Shown in pieces: positions 17,629 through 26,901 of a stretch of DNA of 64,000 nt (the first letter of the stretch is position 1; each line of letters opens with the position of its first letter). Origin of the DNA: SIG607 sp045605385. Lineage in GTDB: Bacteria > Bacillota > Clostridia > Oscillospirales > Acutalibacteraceae. The stretch covers positions 62,001 through 126,000 of the forward strand of contig JAZUPW010000012.1 of assembly GCA_045605385.1 (NCBI GenBank). The letters run 5' to 3'. Below the pieces are notes generated by a model. The model was not told the origin of the DNA, did no database searches, and was given only the letters and a program-made list of their open reading frames with translations. The translations under genes were made by a program, and so were the position numbers.

Positions 17629-18238
17629 ACTTATACGTTTTTTTGTTTCACACAAATTACGTGCTGTTTTTGATAAAAAAATTGCTTTTTCAAGTAGTTC
17701 TGTCAATAGTATTATTCACAGAACTTCAGCTGTGCATAAAAAAGTCCGTTTTTATTACAGTAGTCTCGGAAAATATTCTTATATTGCTAGAAATACACTT
17801 GTTCAAAATACTGAAATAGGTGCATTTTGCTCGATATCGGAAAATTGCAGTATAGGTATGCCGGCGCATCCAATTAACTTTTTGTCAACTTCGCCGGTGT
17901 TTTTGAACGGACCTAATCCTTTGCGTAAAAAGCTTGCAAATAACAGATTTAAAAATTGTCCTAAAACCGTTGTTGGTAATGATGTTTGGTTAGGCACTGA
18001 TGTTAAAATTAAAAGTGGGATAACCATTGGCACGGGAGCTATAATAGGTGCCGGAGCTGTTGTTACAAAAGATGTTCCGCCTTATGCTGTTGTGGGTGGA
18101 ATTCCTGCTAAAATATTAAAATATCGTTTTGATGATGAAACAATTGAAAAATTGTTAGCTTCTAAATGGTGGGAATTAGAAGAAACTGAAATTATTAATA
18201 AATTTAAAGAATTTAGTGGTTCCCAGGAATTAATGTAG
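17612..18238 (+). CDS. Hexapeptide-repeat (CatB-like) O- or N-acetyltransferase
   Basis: A 208-residue left-handed beta-helix acetyltransferase. Imperfect hexapeptide repeats run from about 55 to 160 (TEIGAFCSISENCSIG, VVGNDVWLGTDVKIKSGITIGTGAIIGAGAVVTKDV), followed by PYAVVGGIPAKILKYRF, the CoA-binding end of CatB/xenobiotic acetyltransferases. It most likely acetylates a sugar of the repeat unit. It could serve in place of PglD on a 4-amino sugar, but it lacks the N-terminal Rossmann segment of PglD and more closely resembles O-acetyltransferases of capsule loci. The ATG at 17612 follows AAAGGTG. The first 25 residues are basic and aromatic, possibly membrane-associated. Confidence 0.85.
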   Translation: MKRMLKLIRFFVSHKLRAVFDKKIAFSSSSVNSIIHRTSAVHKKVRFYYSSLGKYSYIARNTLVQNTEIGAFCSISENCSIGMPAHPINFLSTSPVFLNGPNPLRKKLANNRFKNCPKTVVGNDVWLGTDVKIKSGITIGTGAIIGAGAVVTKDVPPYAVVGGIPAKILKYRFDDETIEKLLASKWWELEETEIINKFKEFSGSQELM

Positions 18239-18248
18239 GTGTGGTTTA

Positions 18249-19472
18249 ATGAGAATTTTACATATTGACGAAACTTTTCATCCATCTTTTGGATATCAGC
18301 TCAATTCGCTATCTAAATATGAAGCTAAAGCAGGAAACGAAGTTTATATTATAACCTCTTGCTACGAAAAACTTCATCCGGCTTTTAGCTTTACTAAAGA
18401 TAATAAAAGGCTGATGGAGTATGATGAAGCCTTCGCTAAACAAAATAATGTTAGCATAATACGTACAGAGGTGAAAAAATTTATATCAGGAAGAGCTATT
18501 TATAATTTGAAAAAACTCTTCAAAAAAATAGATGAAATTTCGCCGGATGTGGTTATGGTACATCAAGTTGAAACTTTTGCTGCCATAATGTATATACTAA
18601 AGGGTTATTATAAAAAATATCCTACTGTTTTTGATTCTCACATGCTAAGTATGGCAACGGCGAACAAGTATGTAAAGATATATAATTTTTTGTATAAAAT
18701 CTTTGTAACTTCTAAGATAAACAAAAACCAATTAAAAGTTGTTCGTACGCAACAGGATAATTATGTAATAAAAACGTTGGGTATTAGCGAAAAGTATTCT
18801 CCGTTTATATCTTTTGGAACTGATTTAATGTTGTTTAGCTCAAATGAGGTGTCGAGAAAAGAATTTAGAAAACAAAACAACATTTCTCAGGACGCTTTTG
18901 TTGTTGTTTACACGGGTAAGATGGATAAAGCAAAAGGCGGCCTTTTGTTAGCTGAGGCTTTAAAAAAGAAGTTTGAAATTAAAAATGGCAGAGAAATTGT
19001 TTTTGTTGTGGTTGGTAATATATACGATAACGAATACGGCAATAAGGTTAAAGAACTTTTTGAAAATAGCGAAAATCGTGTTATACGTTTCCCAACACAA
19101 AAGTATGTTGATTTGCCAAAGTTTTATCAAGCGGCTGATTTAAACGTATACGCTAAGCAATGCAGCTTGAGCTTTTATGATGCACAGGCGTGTGGGTTGC
19201 CTGTTGTATCTGAGGATAACAACATAAATGTTGAACGTAACTCAAACGGAAACGGACTTTGCTTTAAATCAGGCGATGTTGATGATTTTAGAGAAAAGAT
19301 AGATTATTTTTATTCTCTATCCAATCAAGAGTATTTACAGTACAGCGAAAATGCTGTAAAATATATTGTTGAAAACTTTAATTATGCAGATATTTCTGCT
19401 AAATATGATGAGTATTTGAAATTAGCAATAACTAAATTTAATAATAAAAAAAATAAGGAGAATGTAAAATGA
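18249..19472 (+). CDS. Glycosyltransferase family 4 protein
   Basis: A 407-residue GT-B glycosyltransferase. The N-terminal domain opens with MRILHIDETFHPSFGYQ. The C-terminal half has VVVYTGKMDKAKGGLLLAEAL and the donor-site region YAKQCSLSFYDAQACGLPVV, where E in the usual EGFG/E-x7-E motif is replaced by an SFYDAQACG version. Presumably it adds one residue of the repeat unit. It is preceded by AGGTGTGG and overlaps the next start by four bases (ATGA). The base composition is noticeably more AT-rich than in the first half of the locus. Confidence 0.85.
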   Translation: MRILHIDETFHPSFGYQLNSLSKYEAKAGNEVYIITSCYEKLHPAFSFTKDNKRLMEYDEAFAKQNNVSIIRTEVKKFISGRAIYNLKKLFKKIDEISPDVVMVHQVETFAAIMYILKGYYKKYPTVFDSHMLSMATANKYVKIYNFLYKIFVTSKINKNQLKVVRTQQDNYVIKTLGISEKYSPFISFGTDLMLFSSNEVSRKEFRKQNNISQDAFVVVYTGKMDKAKGGLLLAEALKKKFEIKNGREIVFVVVGNIYDNEYGNKVKELFENSENRVIRFPTQKYVDLPKFYQAADLNVYAKQCSLSFYDAQACGLPVVSEDNNINVERNSNGNGLCFKSGDVDDFREKIDYFYSLSNQEYLQYSENAVKYIVENFNYADISAKYDEYLKLAITKFNNKKNKENVK

Positions 19473-20689
19473 TTAATGTAATTGGACTTGGATACATCGG
19501 CCTTCCTACTGCGCTTATGTTGGCATCTCACGGTGTTGAGGTAGTTGGTACCGACTATAACGCACAACTTGTTGCAACCTTAAATTCGGGAAAGACAACA
19601 TTTAAAGAAGACGGGCTTGACGAACTTTTTGACGAAGCGGTTAAGGGTGGTATTAAATTTACTACCGAGTATCAAGTAACAGATACCTACATCGTTTCTG
19701 TTCCTACACCTTATGATAAATTTAGCAAAAAAGTAGATGCTTGTTACGTTGTGTCAGCTGTAAAAACAATTATGGATGTTTGTCCTAAGGGGGCCGTGGT
19801 GGTTGTAGAATCAACTGTTTCTCCTGGAACCATTGATAAATATGTTCGTCCTGTAATTGAAGAAAATGGATTTAAAATAGGTGAGGATATACATCTTGTT
19901 CACGCTCCCGAAAGAATCATTCCAGGAAATATGGTTTACGAACTTTTGCATAACAACCGTACCATAGGTGCCGATAATACTGAAATTGGCGAAAAAATAA
20001 AAGAGGTTTACGCTACCTTCTGTCAAGGAGATATAGTTGTTACCGATATCAGAACCGCAGAGATGACTAAGGTTGTTGAAAACACTTTCCGTGCTGTTAA
20101 TATTGCATTCGCAAACGAACTTGCTAAAATTTGCCGTCACGATAGTATGGATGTATATGAAATAATCAAAATCTGTAATATGCACCCTAGAGTAAATATT
20201 CTTCAACCCGGTCCTGGCGTTGGCGGTCACTGTATCAGCGTTGACCCGTGGTTCTTGGTAGGTGACTATCCAAGTCTTGCAAAAGTTATTGATGAATCTA
20301 TGAAAACAAACGACAGTATGCCCGATTTTGTTTTGAACAGGATTTATGAAATTATGAAAGAAAACGGTATTACTGATTTCAACAGAGTTGGTCTTTACGG
20401 TCTTTCTTATAAAGAAAATGTAGACGATAGCCGTGAATCCCCAACATTACAGCTTCTTGAAAGTCAGGAAAGACATTTGGCAGCTCCGCTTAAAACTTAT
20501 GATCCGTTTATTACACAGGATATAGTGCCTAATCAGTATCATGATTTAGATGAGTTTTTAAAGGATACCGATTTAGTTGTAATTATGGTTAATCACAACG
20601 AAATCAAGGAAAATCTTGACAAATTAAAAGGCAAGGTCGTTTTTGATACACGTAAGTGTTGCGATCTGCCCGGTACTTACAGACTTTAA
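19469..20689 (+). CDS. wecC: UDP-N-acetyl-D-mannosamine dehydrogenase
   Basis: A 406-residue member of the UDP-glucose/GDP-mannose dehydrogenase family. The N-terminal NAD loop is VIGLGYIGLPTA, the middle domain has EMTKVVENTFRAVNIAFANEL, and the catalytic cysteine lies in GPGVGGHCISVDPWF, the form typical of WecC-type enzymes. It oxidises UDP-ManNAc to UDP-ManNAcA with two NAD+. The next gene encodes the 2-epimerase that makes its substrate, so the pair supplies UDP-ManNAcA for the repeat unit. The ribosome-binding site is AAGGAG. Confidence 0.9.
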   Translation: MINVIGLGYIGLPTALMLASHGVEVVGTDYNAQLVATLNSGKTTFKEDGLDELFDEAVKGGIKFTTEYQVTDTYIVSVPTPYDKFSKKVDACYVVSAVKTIMDVCPKGAVVVVESTVSPGTIDKYVRPVIEENGFKIGEDIHLVHAPERIIPGNMVYELLHNNRTIGADNTEIGEKIKEVYATFCQGDIVVTDIRTAEMTKVVENTFRAVNIAFANELAKICRHDSMDVYEIIKICNMHPRVNILQPGPGVGGHCISVDPWFLVGDYPSLAKVIDESMKTNDSMPDFVLNRIYEIMKENGITDFNRVGLYGLSYKENVDDSRESPTLQLLESQERHLAAPLKTYDPFITQDIVPNQYHDLDEFLKDTDLVVIMVNHNEIKENLDKLKGKVVFDTRKCCDLPGTYRL

Positions 20690-20706
20690 TTGAAAAGAGA
20701 AATTTT

Positions 20707-21804
20707 ATGAAAATAGTTATGTTGGTCTTCGGAACAAGACCGGAAGCTATAAAGATGTGCCCTCTTGTAAACGAGTTAAAATCAAGAGAAAACTTAAAAA
20801 CCGTTGTTTGTGTTACGGGTCAGCATCGTCAGATGCTTGATCAGGTGCTTGATGTGTTTTCCGTAGTCCCTGATTATGATCTTTCAATAATGAAGGATAA
20901 GCAGACGCTTTTTGATATTACTACTAATATTTTGTGTAATATTAAGGCGGTTTTAGAAGAAGTTAAACCCGATGTTGTGCTTGTCCATGGCGATACTTCT
21001 ACTACTTTTGTTACTGCACTTGCGTGTTTCTATCTGCAGATACCGGTAGGGCATGTTGAAGCGGGGCTTAGAACCTACAACATTTATAGTCCATATCCTG
21101 AAGAATTCAATAGACAGGCTGTATCTATAATTTCTCAGTTTAACTTTGCTCCTACCGAGCTATCTAAAGCAAATTTAATTAAGGAAGGCAAGGATAAAGG
21201 TACTGTATATATCACAGGCAATACAGCTATTGATGCTTTGAAAACCACAGTACGGGAAGATTACACTCATCCTGAACTTGATTGGGCGAAAGACAGCCGT
21301 CTTATAATGATAACAGCACACCGTAGAGAAAATCTTGGTGAGCCTATGCACAATATGTTTAGGGCTATAAGACGTGTTATGGAAGAAAATCCCGACGTTA
21401 AAGCTATATATCCTATTCATATGAATCCTATTGTAAGAAAAGCTGCGGAAGAAGAATTAAGTGATTGCGATAGAATACATATAATAGAGCCACTTGAAGT
21501 ACTTGATTTTCATAACTTCCTTGCGCAAAGCTTTATGATACTTACTGACAGTGGCGGTATACAAGAAGAGGCTCCGTCGTTGGGCAAACCTGTTTTGGTA
21601 ATGCGTGATACAACAGAGCGACCAGAGGGTATAAAAGCCGGAACGTTAAAGCTTGTTGGTACAGACGAAGAAACTATATATGAAAATTTCAAGTTACTGT
21701 TAGAAGATAAACAAGAATATGAAAAAATGTCAAAGGCAAGCAATCCTTATGGTGATGGCTTCGCAAGTGAACGCATAGCTGATATACTTGAAGAAGCTTT
21801 ATAA
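20707..21804 (+). CDS. wecB: UDP-N-acetylglucosamine 2-epimerase (non-hydrolysing)
   Basis: A 365-residue enzyme that interconverts UDP-GlcNAc and UDP-ManNAc. Family landmarks are FGTRPEAIKMCPL at the N-terminus, HGDTSTTFVTAL, GHVEAGLRT, ITAHRRENLG and the C-terminal LTDSGGIQEEAPSLGKPVLVMRDTTERPEG. The ATG at 20707 gives the standard N-terminus MKIVMLVFGTRPEA; the in-frame extension from 20656 overlaps wecC and is not supported. It lies 17 bases after wecC. The same enzyme also often feeds teichoic-acid linkage-unit synthesis, so the housekeeping copy may be elsewhere. Confidence 0.93.
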   Translation: MKIVMLVFGTRPEAIKMCPLVNELKSRENLKTVVCVTGQHRQMLDQVLDVFSVVPDYDLSIMKDKQTLFDITTNILCNIKAVLEEVKPDVVLVHGDTSTTFVTALACFYLQIPVGHVEAGLRTYNIYSPYPEEFNRQAVSIISQFNFAPTELSKANLIKEGKDKGTVYITGNTAIDALKTTVREDYTHPELDWAKDSRLIMITAHRRENLGEPMHNMFRAIRRVMEENPDVKAIYPIHMNPIVRKAAEEELSDCDRIHIIEPLEVLDFHNFLAQSFMILTDSGGIQEEAPSLGKPVLVMRDTTERPEGIKAGTLKLVGTDEETIYENFKLLLEDKQEYEKMSKASNPYGDGFASERIADILEEAL

Positions 21805-21836
21805 AACTTATTTATTATTTTGCGGTGGTAAACGTA

Positions 21837-23039
21837 ATGTACGAAAAAAACTTTTATGGTGAAAAACTTACAAAAGATGAAGGCGGCACGAACCGATTTA
21901 TAAATTTTTTAGTAATCTTTTATTTTGCTGCTTGTTTTATTGAACCTTTTGCTAATCTTTGGATAGGTTCTTCGGTTTTTAAATATTATATGCTGTTTTT
22001 ATTGGCTGTGGTTTTCCTTTTTAAATTTTCCAATATATCTGTTTCAATAGAGCATTTTATGATTTTGGGCTGGCTTATTTATATGATTACTTCTCTCTTG
22101 TGGAATTCACCGGCAGAGGGTATGAGTACTGTTCGTTCTCACTTTATCTCGCAAATAGGCATGGTTTTCATATATATAGTTTTAACAAGTGTTAAATTTT
22201 CATCAAAAACAATAGAAAAAATTGTGTTTTGGTCATATATTACAAGCTTTGTTCTTTGTATATTAGCTTTGTTTTTTTCTGAAAATCAAACGGGAAGCGA
22301 CAAGGGTAGATATTTGCTTGTTTTATTTGGAAAAACAATCGACCCCAACAATCTTGCTTCTATGTATATTTTTTCTGTTGCGGTAGCTTTAAATTATATA
22401 TTTTTTAAACGAGAAAAGATATTGCTGAATGCAATAGCTTTGCTTGTTGCAGTGGCTGCGATATTGTTTACTTCTTCAAGAGGTGGCTTTGTTTCACTTT
22501 TATTAGTTGCACTTGTATCACTTATTTTTATGGGTAATAGCGGCTACTTCAAACATAAAACCTTAGCATTCTTGATTTTTGTTATCATAATTGCACTAAT
22601 GTTTGTGATCTTACCAAAGGTGGTTCCACAAGATGCTTTAAGTCGAGTGTTTGATTTTGAATCATATGAAGGTGGTTCGAATCGTTCTCGAATTTGGAAA
22701 AAGGTTTTTGATAATATTATGCAACATCCTCTGTTCGGTAATGGCTGGGGTGCTTACGATTTAGCTGATCATAACACTTATTTAGGGATATTACAAAACG
22801 TGGGTATATTTGGGTTTGTGCTTTTTAGTGGAATGATAGTAAAACCGTTGATACTTGCAATTAAGCAAAAAAATATCTTGGCTGTTTTAATATTAGTGTC
22901 CGGTATGGCTCCGGCATTCTTTTTTGAAGCTATTAACAAAAGAATGGTTTGGAATGTTATAATTATTGCTACTATGTTGGTAAAAGAAAAAGATTCTATA
23001 TTTAGTAATACACCAACATTCGAAAGAGGTGGACTATGA
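21837..23039 (+). CDS. O-antigen ligase/polymerase-like membrane protein (Wzy-like)
   Basis: A 400-residue polytopic protein with about eleven to twelve hydrophobic segments and a large extracytoplasmic loop between roughly 265 and 320. That loop carries SRVFDFE, SNRSRIWKKVFD and HPLFGNGWGAYDLADHNTYLGILQNVGIFG, the signature pattern of the O-antigen ligase/Wzy family. In the context of a flippase and glycosyltransferases it is most simply the repeat-unit polymerase. I start at ATG 21837 because GGTGG is correctly spaced; a GTG twelve bases earlier is possible. AT-rich compared with the upstream genes. Confidence 0.85.
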   Translation: MYEKNFYGEKLTKDEGGTNRFINFLVIFYFAACFIEPFANLWIGSSVFKYYMLFLLAVVFLFKFSNISVSIEHFMILGWLIYMITSLLWNSPAEGMSTVRSHFISQIGMVFIYIVLTSVKFSSKTIEKIVFWSYITSFVLCILALFFSENQTGSDKGRYLLVLFGKTIDPNNLASMYIFSVAVALNYIFFKREKILLNAIALLVAVAAILFTSSRGGFVSLLLVALVSLIFMGNSGYFKHKTLAFLIFVIIIALMFVILPKVVPQDALSRVFDFESYEGGSNRSRIWKKVFDNIMQHPLFGNGWGAYDLADHNTYLGILQNVGIFGFVLFSGMIVKPLILAIKQKNILAVLILVSGMAPAFFFEAINKRMVWNVIIIATMLVKEKDSIFSNTPTFERGGL

Positions 23040-24148
23040 TAAAAGTTTTGCATGTAATTTCCGGATTGAATTTCGGCGGGGTTCAAAAGGTTGTTCTTAA
23101 TTACTATAAGAATATTGATAAAAATGAAGTTCAGTTTGACTTTGCTGTTATGGATGATAAAAGCGGAGAACTTGAAACAGTTGTGCAAGAATTAGGAGCA
23201 AAAATTTATCGTTTTCCAAGTGTGTATAAGCGACCTAAAGAATTTTCTAAGAAGTTTTTAAACTTTTTGAAAGCGCATAAGGAATATAAAATTGTTCATG
23301 CGCATATGAATTTCCAAAATATATACATTTTAAAATGCGCAAAAAAAGCTAACGTTAAAATGCGAATATCACATAGTCACAGTGCTTATAAATCTGCCAA
23401 CAAGCTTGTTGAGTTTGTAAAAAAAATTGTGAAAAAGAGAATTGTTAAATATGCTACAAATTGTTGGGCTTGCTCTAAATTAGCGGGTGAGTGGCTATAT
23501 GGAAATAGTGTTAATAATAAGAAATTTTGTGTTATAAAAAATGCTATAGATATTGAAAAATACAGCTTCTCTAGAAATGATCGTGACGAGATCAGAAAAG
23601 AATATAATATAAATGATGAGATTGTGTTTATTCATACCGGTACTTTTTATGCTGCTAAAAATCATGAATTTTTATTACGAGTGTTTTACCAATTGCAAAA
23701 AAAATTAAATTGCAAACTAATGTTGGTTGGTGATGGCCATTTAAAACTAAAAATTGAAAGTCAAGCAAAAACACTGGGCATTTACGATAAAATTCTTTTT
23801 GTTGGAGCTCAAAGTAATGTTTCTAAGTTTCTTTCGGCGTCTGATGCACTAATCTTTCCGTCAGTATTTGAAGGATTGCCTATGTCGGTTGTAGAAGCTC
23901 AGGCAAATGGTTTAATATGTTTTCTGTCTAAAGTTATTCCAAAAGAAGTTGTTTATACTGACAATTGTTTTTACTGTGATGATTTTGATGAGTCTTTATG
24001 GAGAGATTATATTATTGATACTTTAAAAAACAAAAAAAGAAGTTGTAATAGTTTTTCTGAACTTTGTGAATATGATATTAAAAATGCATCGGCTAATTTG
24101 CTTAATTTATATAGGAGAGGTATAGATGAAACGATTGATTATAATTAA
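23036..24148 (+). CDS. Glycosyltransferase family 4 protein (EpsF-like)
   Basis: 370 residues. The N-terminus MIKVLHVISGLNFGGVQKVVLNYYKN is the G-G-V/A-x-K acceptor-loop motif of EpsF/CapM-like GT4 enzymes. The C-terminal domain has FIHTGTFYAAKNHEFLLRVF and the donor-site FPSVFEGLPMSVVEAQANG with both glutamates. It adds one sugar of the repeat unit. It overlaps the polymerase gene by four bases and the following glycosyltransferase by 23 bases. Confidence 0.9.
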   Translation: MIKVLHVISGLNFGGVQKVVLNYYKNIDKNEVQFDFAVMDDKSGELETVVQELGAKIYRFPSVYKRPKEFSKKFLNFLKAHKEYKIVHAHMNFQNIYILKCAKKANVKMRISHSHSAYKSANKLVEFVKKIVKKRIVKYATNCWACSKLAGEWLYGNSVNNKKFCVIKNAIDIEKYSFSRNDRDEIRKEYNINDEIVFIHTGTFYAAKNHEFLLRVFYQLQKKLNCKLMLVGDGHLKLKIESQAKTLGIYDKILFVGAQSNVSKFLSASDALIFPSVFEGLPMSVVEAQANGLICFLSKVIPKEVVYTDNCFYCDDFDESLWRDYIIDTLKNKKRSCNSFSELCEYDIKNASANLLNLYRRGIDETIDYN

Positions 24149-25343
24149 TTATCAAAGAGAGATTCCTCCTTTTTTAATAAACGATATTAAAGTTGCAAGA
24201 AGATTTTTCGATTCTGTTGATTTTATTACCCCCGTGCTTTACAAAGATAATTCTGATACTATCAAAACCGATAATGTCTCAATTGTTCAGTGTAAAAGAA
24301 AAAATAAATTTCTAGATAAAATTAAGGCTGTTTTTATGCTTTTGCGTTCGGAAATTTTGAGCGAAATATTTTGCTCTATACAAGAACACCGTTTTTCTTT
24401 GAGATTCCTTAAACATATGAGTACGTATACATATACAAGTTTATTAGTTTTAAATAAACTTCGAAGATTAATAAACAAATACAAAAACGATGAAGTAGTT
24501 GTTTTATCTGCTTGGTATAGCGTAGAAGCTTATATTTTATCTAGGTTAAAAAGAGCTTTTCCGTTTATTAAATCAGTTTCTTTTGCTCATTCTTTTGAAA
24601 TAGATAATAAAAAGAATGCCTTTGTTGGCCTATCTCTTGATTCATATAAAGCTAAAAATATTGACAAAATTGTTTTTATTTCAAAGACAATGCAAGAAAT
24701 TTATAATAAAACAACAAATTATAAGTTTGAAAATAGAAGCAAAGAAATTATGCGATATTTGGGTAGTATGAAGCTTTTTGATGAAACGAATCCGTCAATA
24801 AAAGATGATTGCTTTAAAATTTGCAGTTGCTCAGGTGTTATTCCTGTAAAACGAATTGATCTTATTATTGAGGCGTTAAAGAAATGGGATGGTCCGAAAA
24901 TACATTGGACACATCTTGGTGGTGGACCATTGCTTGAAGAAATGCGATTAAAAGCCAACGAAATAAAAAATAATAACGTATCGGTAGATTTTCTCGGTTG
25001 GCTTACAAATCAAGAGGTGCAAAAATATTACACAAAACATCATTTTGATTTATTGGTAAATGTTAGTGCTTCCGAAGGATTGCCGGTTTCAATTATGGAA
25101 GCTTGTTCTTACGGTATACCTTGTTTGGCTACCGATGTTGGTGGAACAAGAGAAATAGTAGATGAGAAAACAGGAGTTCTTGTTTCCGAAAATATTACTT
25201 CTATTGATCTTAAAAATGCTGTTTATGAGTTTTTAAGCAGAGACGAAGAAGTTAGGAGCAATATTAGGAAAAACTGTGTGTCTCGTTGGGAAAAATGTTT
25301 TGATACAGAAAAAAATGCTACTAATTTTTATAAAAATTTATAA
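24126..25343 (+). CDS. Glycosyltransferase family 4 protein
   Basis: 405 residues. The C-terminal GT-B half is clear: CSCSGVIPVKRIDLIIEAL, then VNVSASEGLPVSIMEACSYGIPCLATDVGG with the E-x7-E donor motif. The N-terminal half (about 1-215) is poorly conserved and lysine-rich. It starts inside the previous gene (23-base overlap) with TAGGAGAGG before the ATG. Donor sugar unknown. Very AT-rich third codon positions, like the adjacent flippase gene. Confidence 0.88.
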   Translation: MKRLIIINYQREIPPFLINDIKVARRFFDSVDFITPVLYKDNSDTIKTDNVSIVQCKRKNKFLDKIKAVFMLLRSEILSEIFCSIQEHRFSLRFLKHMSTYTYTSLLVLNKLRRLINKYKNDEVVVLSAWYSVEAYILSRLKRAFPFIKSVSFAHSFEIDNKKNAFVGLSLDSYKAKNIDKIVFISKTMQEIYNKTTNYKFENRSKEIMRYLGSMKLFDETNPSIKDDCFKICSCSGVIPVKRIDLIIEALKKWDGPKIHWTHLGGGPLLEEMRLKANEIKNNNVSVDFLGWLTNQEVQKYYTKHHFDLLVNVSASEGLPVSIMEACSYGIPCLATDVGGTREIVDEKTGVLVSENITSIDLKNAVYEFLSRDEEVRSNIRKNCVSRWEKCFDTEKNATNFYKNL

Positions 25344-25397
25344 ATTTTATAATGAAATGTGATTTTTTACAATAAAACATAAGGTGATGAAAAAAGA

Positions 25398-26888
25398 TTG
25401 AGTATAAAATCTAAATTGAAAGGAACAACAGCAGATTCTTTTTTTCTTATTTTTGTGCGGCTGGTTTCTACTTTAGTAACCCTTATAATGACAAGAATTG
25501 TTGCAGGACATTTTTCAATTCTTGACTACGGCACTTATTCTCAGGTTTCTCTTTTAGTATCTACTATTACAAGCATTACAATACTTGGAATGACTGACGG
25601 TGTTAATTATTTCTTTTGCAGAGAAAATGATATAAAAAAGAGAAATGAATATGTTTCTTCTATATTTTCGCTACAATTATTTGTAAGTTGTATTGCTGCT
25701 ATTATGTTGTTTTGTTTGGCTAAACCTATCTCTAAGGCATTTAATAATGAGCAAATTGAAAATTTGATCTTTTTTCCGTTGTTTATGCCGTGCATGGGAA
25801 ATTTTTTGACAATGCTTCAAACGTTATTTTTTGCTATTGGTAAAGCTAAAACTATTGCTGTTAGAAATTTAATTTTATGCGCCGCGAAATTAGGCGCAAG
25901 AATTGTTGCTTGCTATGTTTTTAATAATATTTTTGCAATTTTAGTTTTTGCAATGATTTTTGAAGTAATACAGCTTGTTTATTTTATTATAGTTTTAAAA
26001 AATAATGGCCTAAATATAAGTTTATTTAATTTTAATAAAACTTTGGCTAAAGAAATTATATTCTATTGTCTACCTATGGGAATGTTTGTTCTTGTAAATT
26101 CTCTTAATCGCTACTTGGACAAATATGTTATTACGGCTTTTACAGATGTTGAAACATTAGCTATTTATACAAATTCTGCAAAAGCTTTACCTTTTGATAT
26201 TATTACATACGGTTTTATTACTATCTTAATTCCTTATCTAACGCGAGCAATTGCTAATAAGGATTTTGAAAATGCAAAAAAAATATATAAAACTTTTTTG
26301 GAAGTTTCTTATGTCATAACCGGGATTTTGACAATGGCAGCAATTTGTGTTGCTCCTGAGTTTATGCAATTCCTATATACCGAAAAGTATTTATCCGGTG
26401 TGGGGATTTTTTCGATATACATAGTTGTTGATTTGTTAAAAATTATGGGTATGACATTAGTGTTAAGTTCCTCTGGTAAAACAAAAAGCATTATGTACTC
26501 GTCACTTTGTTGTTTAGGTGCTAACCTGATTTTGAATATTATATTGTTTAAATTAATAGGTTGGTATGGCCCGGCTGTTTCAACTGTTATTGTTACAAGT
26601 CTTAATGGTTTTGCAATACTTTATTTGAGCGCAAAAGCAATTAAATGTAAATTAAGAGATATATTTGATTTTAAGTTTCTTGCTTTGTTTATTTTAGAAA
26701 CGGTCGCCACCTTAGCATTGGTTACTGTTATAAAACATTTTATAAGCAAATACATCAGCCATTATTTCTTAATTATGGTAGTGTGTGCTGCTGCGTTTGG
26801 CATAATAATGCTATTGTTGAATATTAAGCGCTTATTAAGCGATTTTTCTATAATAGATAAAAATACAAAAAAAGAAAGCAAGACTTAG
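25398..26888 (+). CDS. Wzx-like polysaccharide flippase (MATE/MVF superfamily)
   Basis: A 496-residue protein with about fourteen membrane helices, of the oligosaccharide flippase family. The N-terminus has LKGTTADSFFLIFVRLVSTLVTLIMTRIVAGHFSILDYGTYSQ, the usual first two helices. It would move the undecaprenyl-diphosphate-linked repeat unit to the outer face for polymerisation. The start appears to be TTG at 25398, with AAGGTG upstream; a Met further in would remove the first helix. It is the last gene of the locus and ends in a bidirectional terminator. Confidence 0.88.
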   Translation: MSIKSKLKGTTADSFFLIFVRLVSTLVTLIMTRIVAGHFSILDYGTYSQVSLLVSTITSITILGMTDGVNYFFCRENDIKKRNEYVSSIFSLQLFVSCIAAIMLFCLAKPISKAFNNEQIENLIFFPLFMPCMGNFLTMLQTLFFAIGKAKTIAVRNLILCAAKLGARIVACYVFNNIFAILVFAMIFEVIQLVYFIIVLKNNGLNISLFNFNKTLAKEIIFYCLPMGMFVLVNSLNRYLDKYVITAFTDVETLAIYTNSAKALPFDIITYGFITILIPYLTRAIANKDFENAKKIYKTFLEVSYVITGILTMAAICVAPEFMQFLYTEKYLSGVGIFSIYIVVDLLKIMGMTLVLSSSGKTKSIMYSSLCCLGANLILNIILFKLIGWYGPAVSTVIVTSLNGFAILYLSAKAIKCKLRDIFDFKFLALFILETVATLALVTVIKHFISKYISHYFLIMVVCAAAFGIIMLLLNIKRLLSDFSIIDKNTKKESKT

Positions 26889-26901
26889 TCTTGCTTTTTT
26901 T
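26875..26901. terminator. Bidirectional terminator closing the polysaccharide locus
   Basis: AAAGCAAGA pairs with TCTTGCTTT around a five-base loop, followed by a T-run. The stem overlaps the flippase stop codon and abuts the stop of the convergent gene. Confidence 0.9.
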
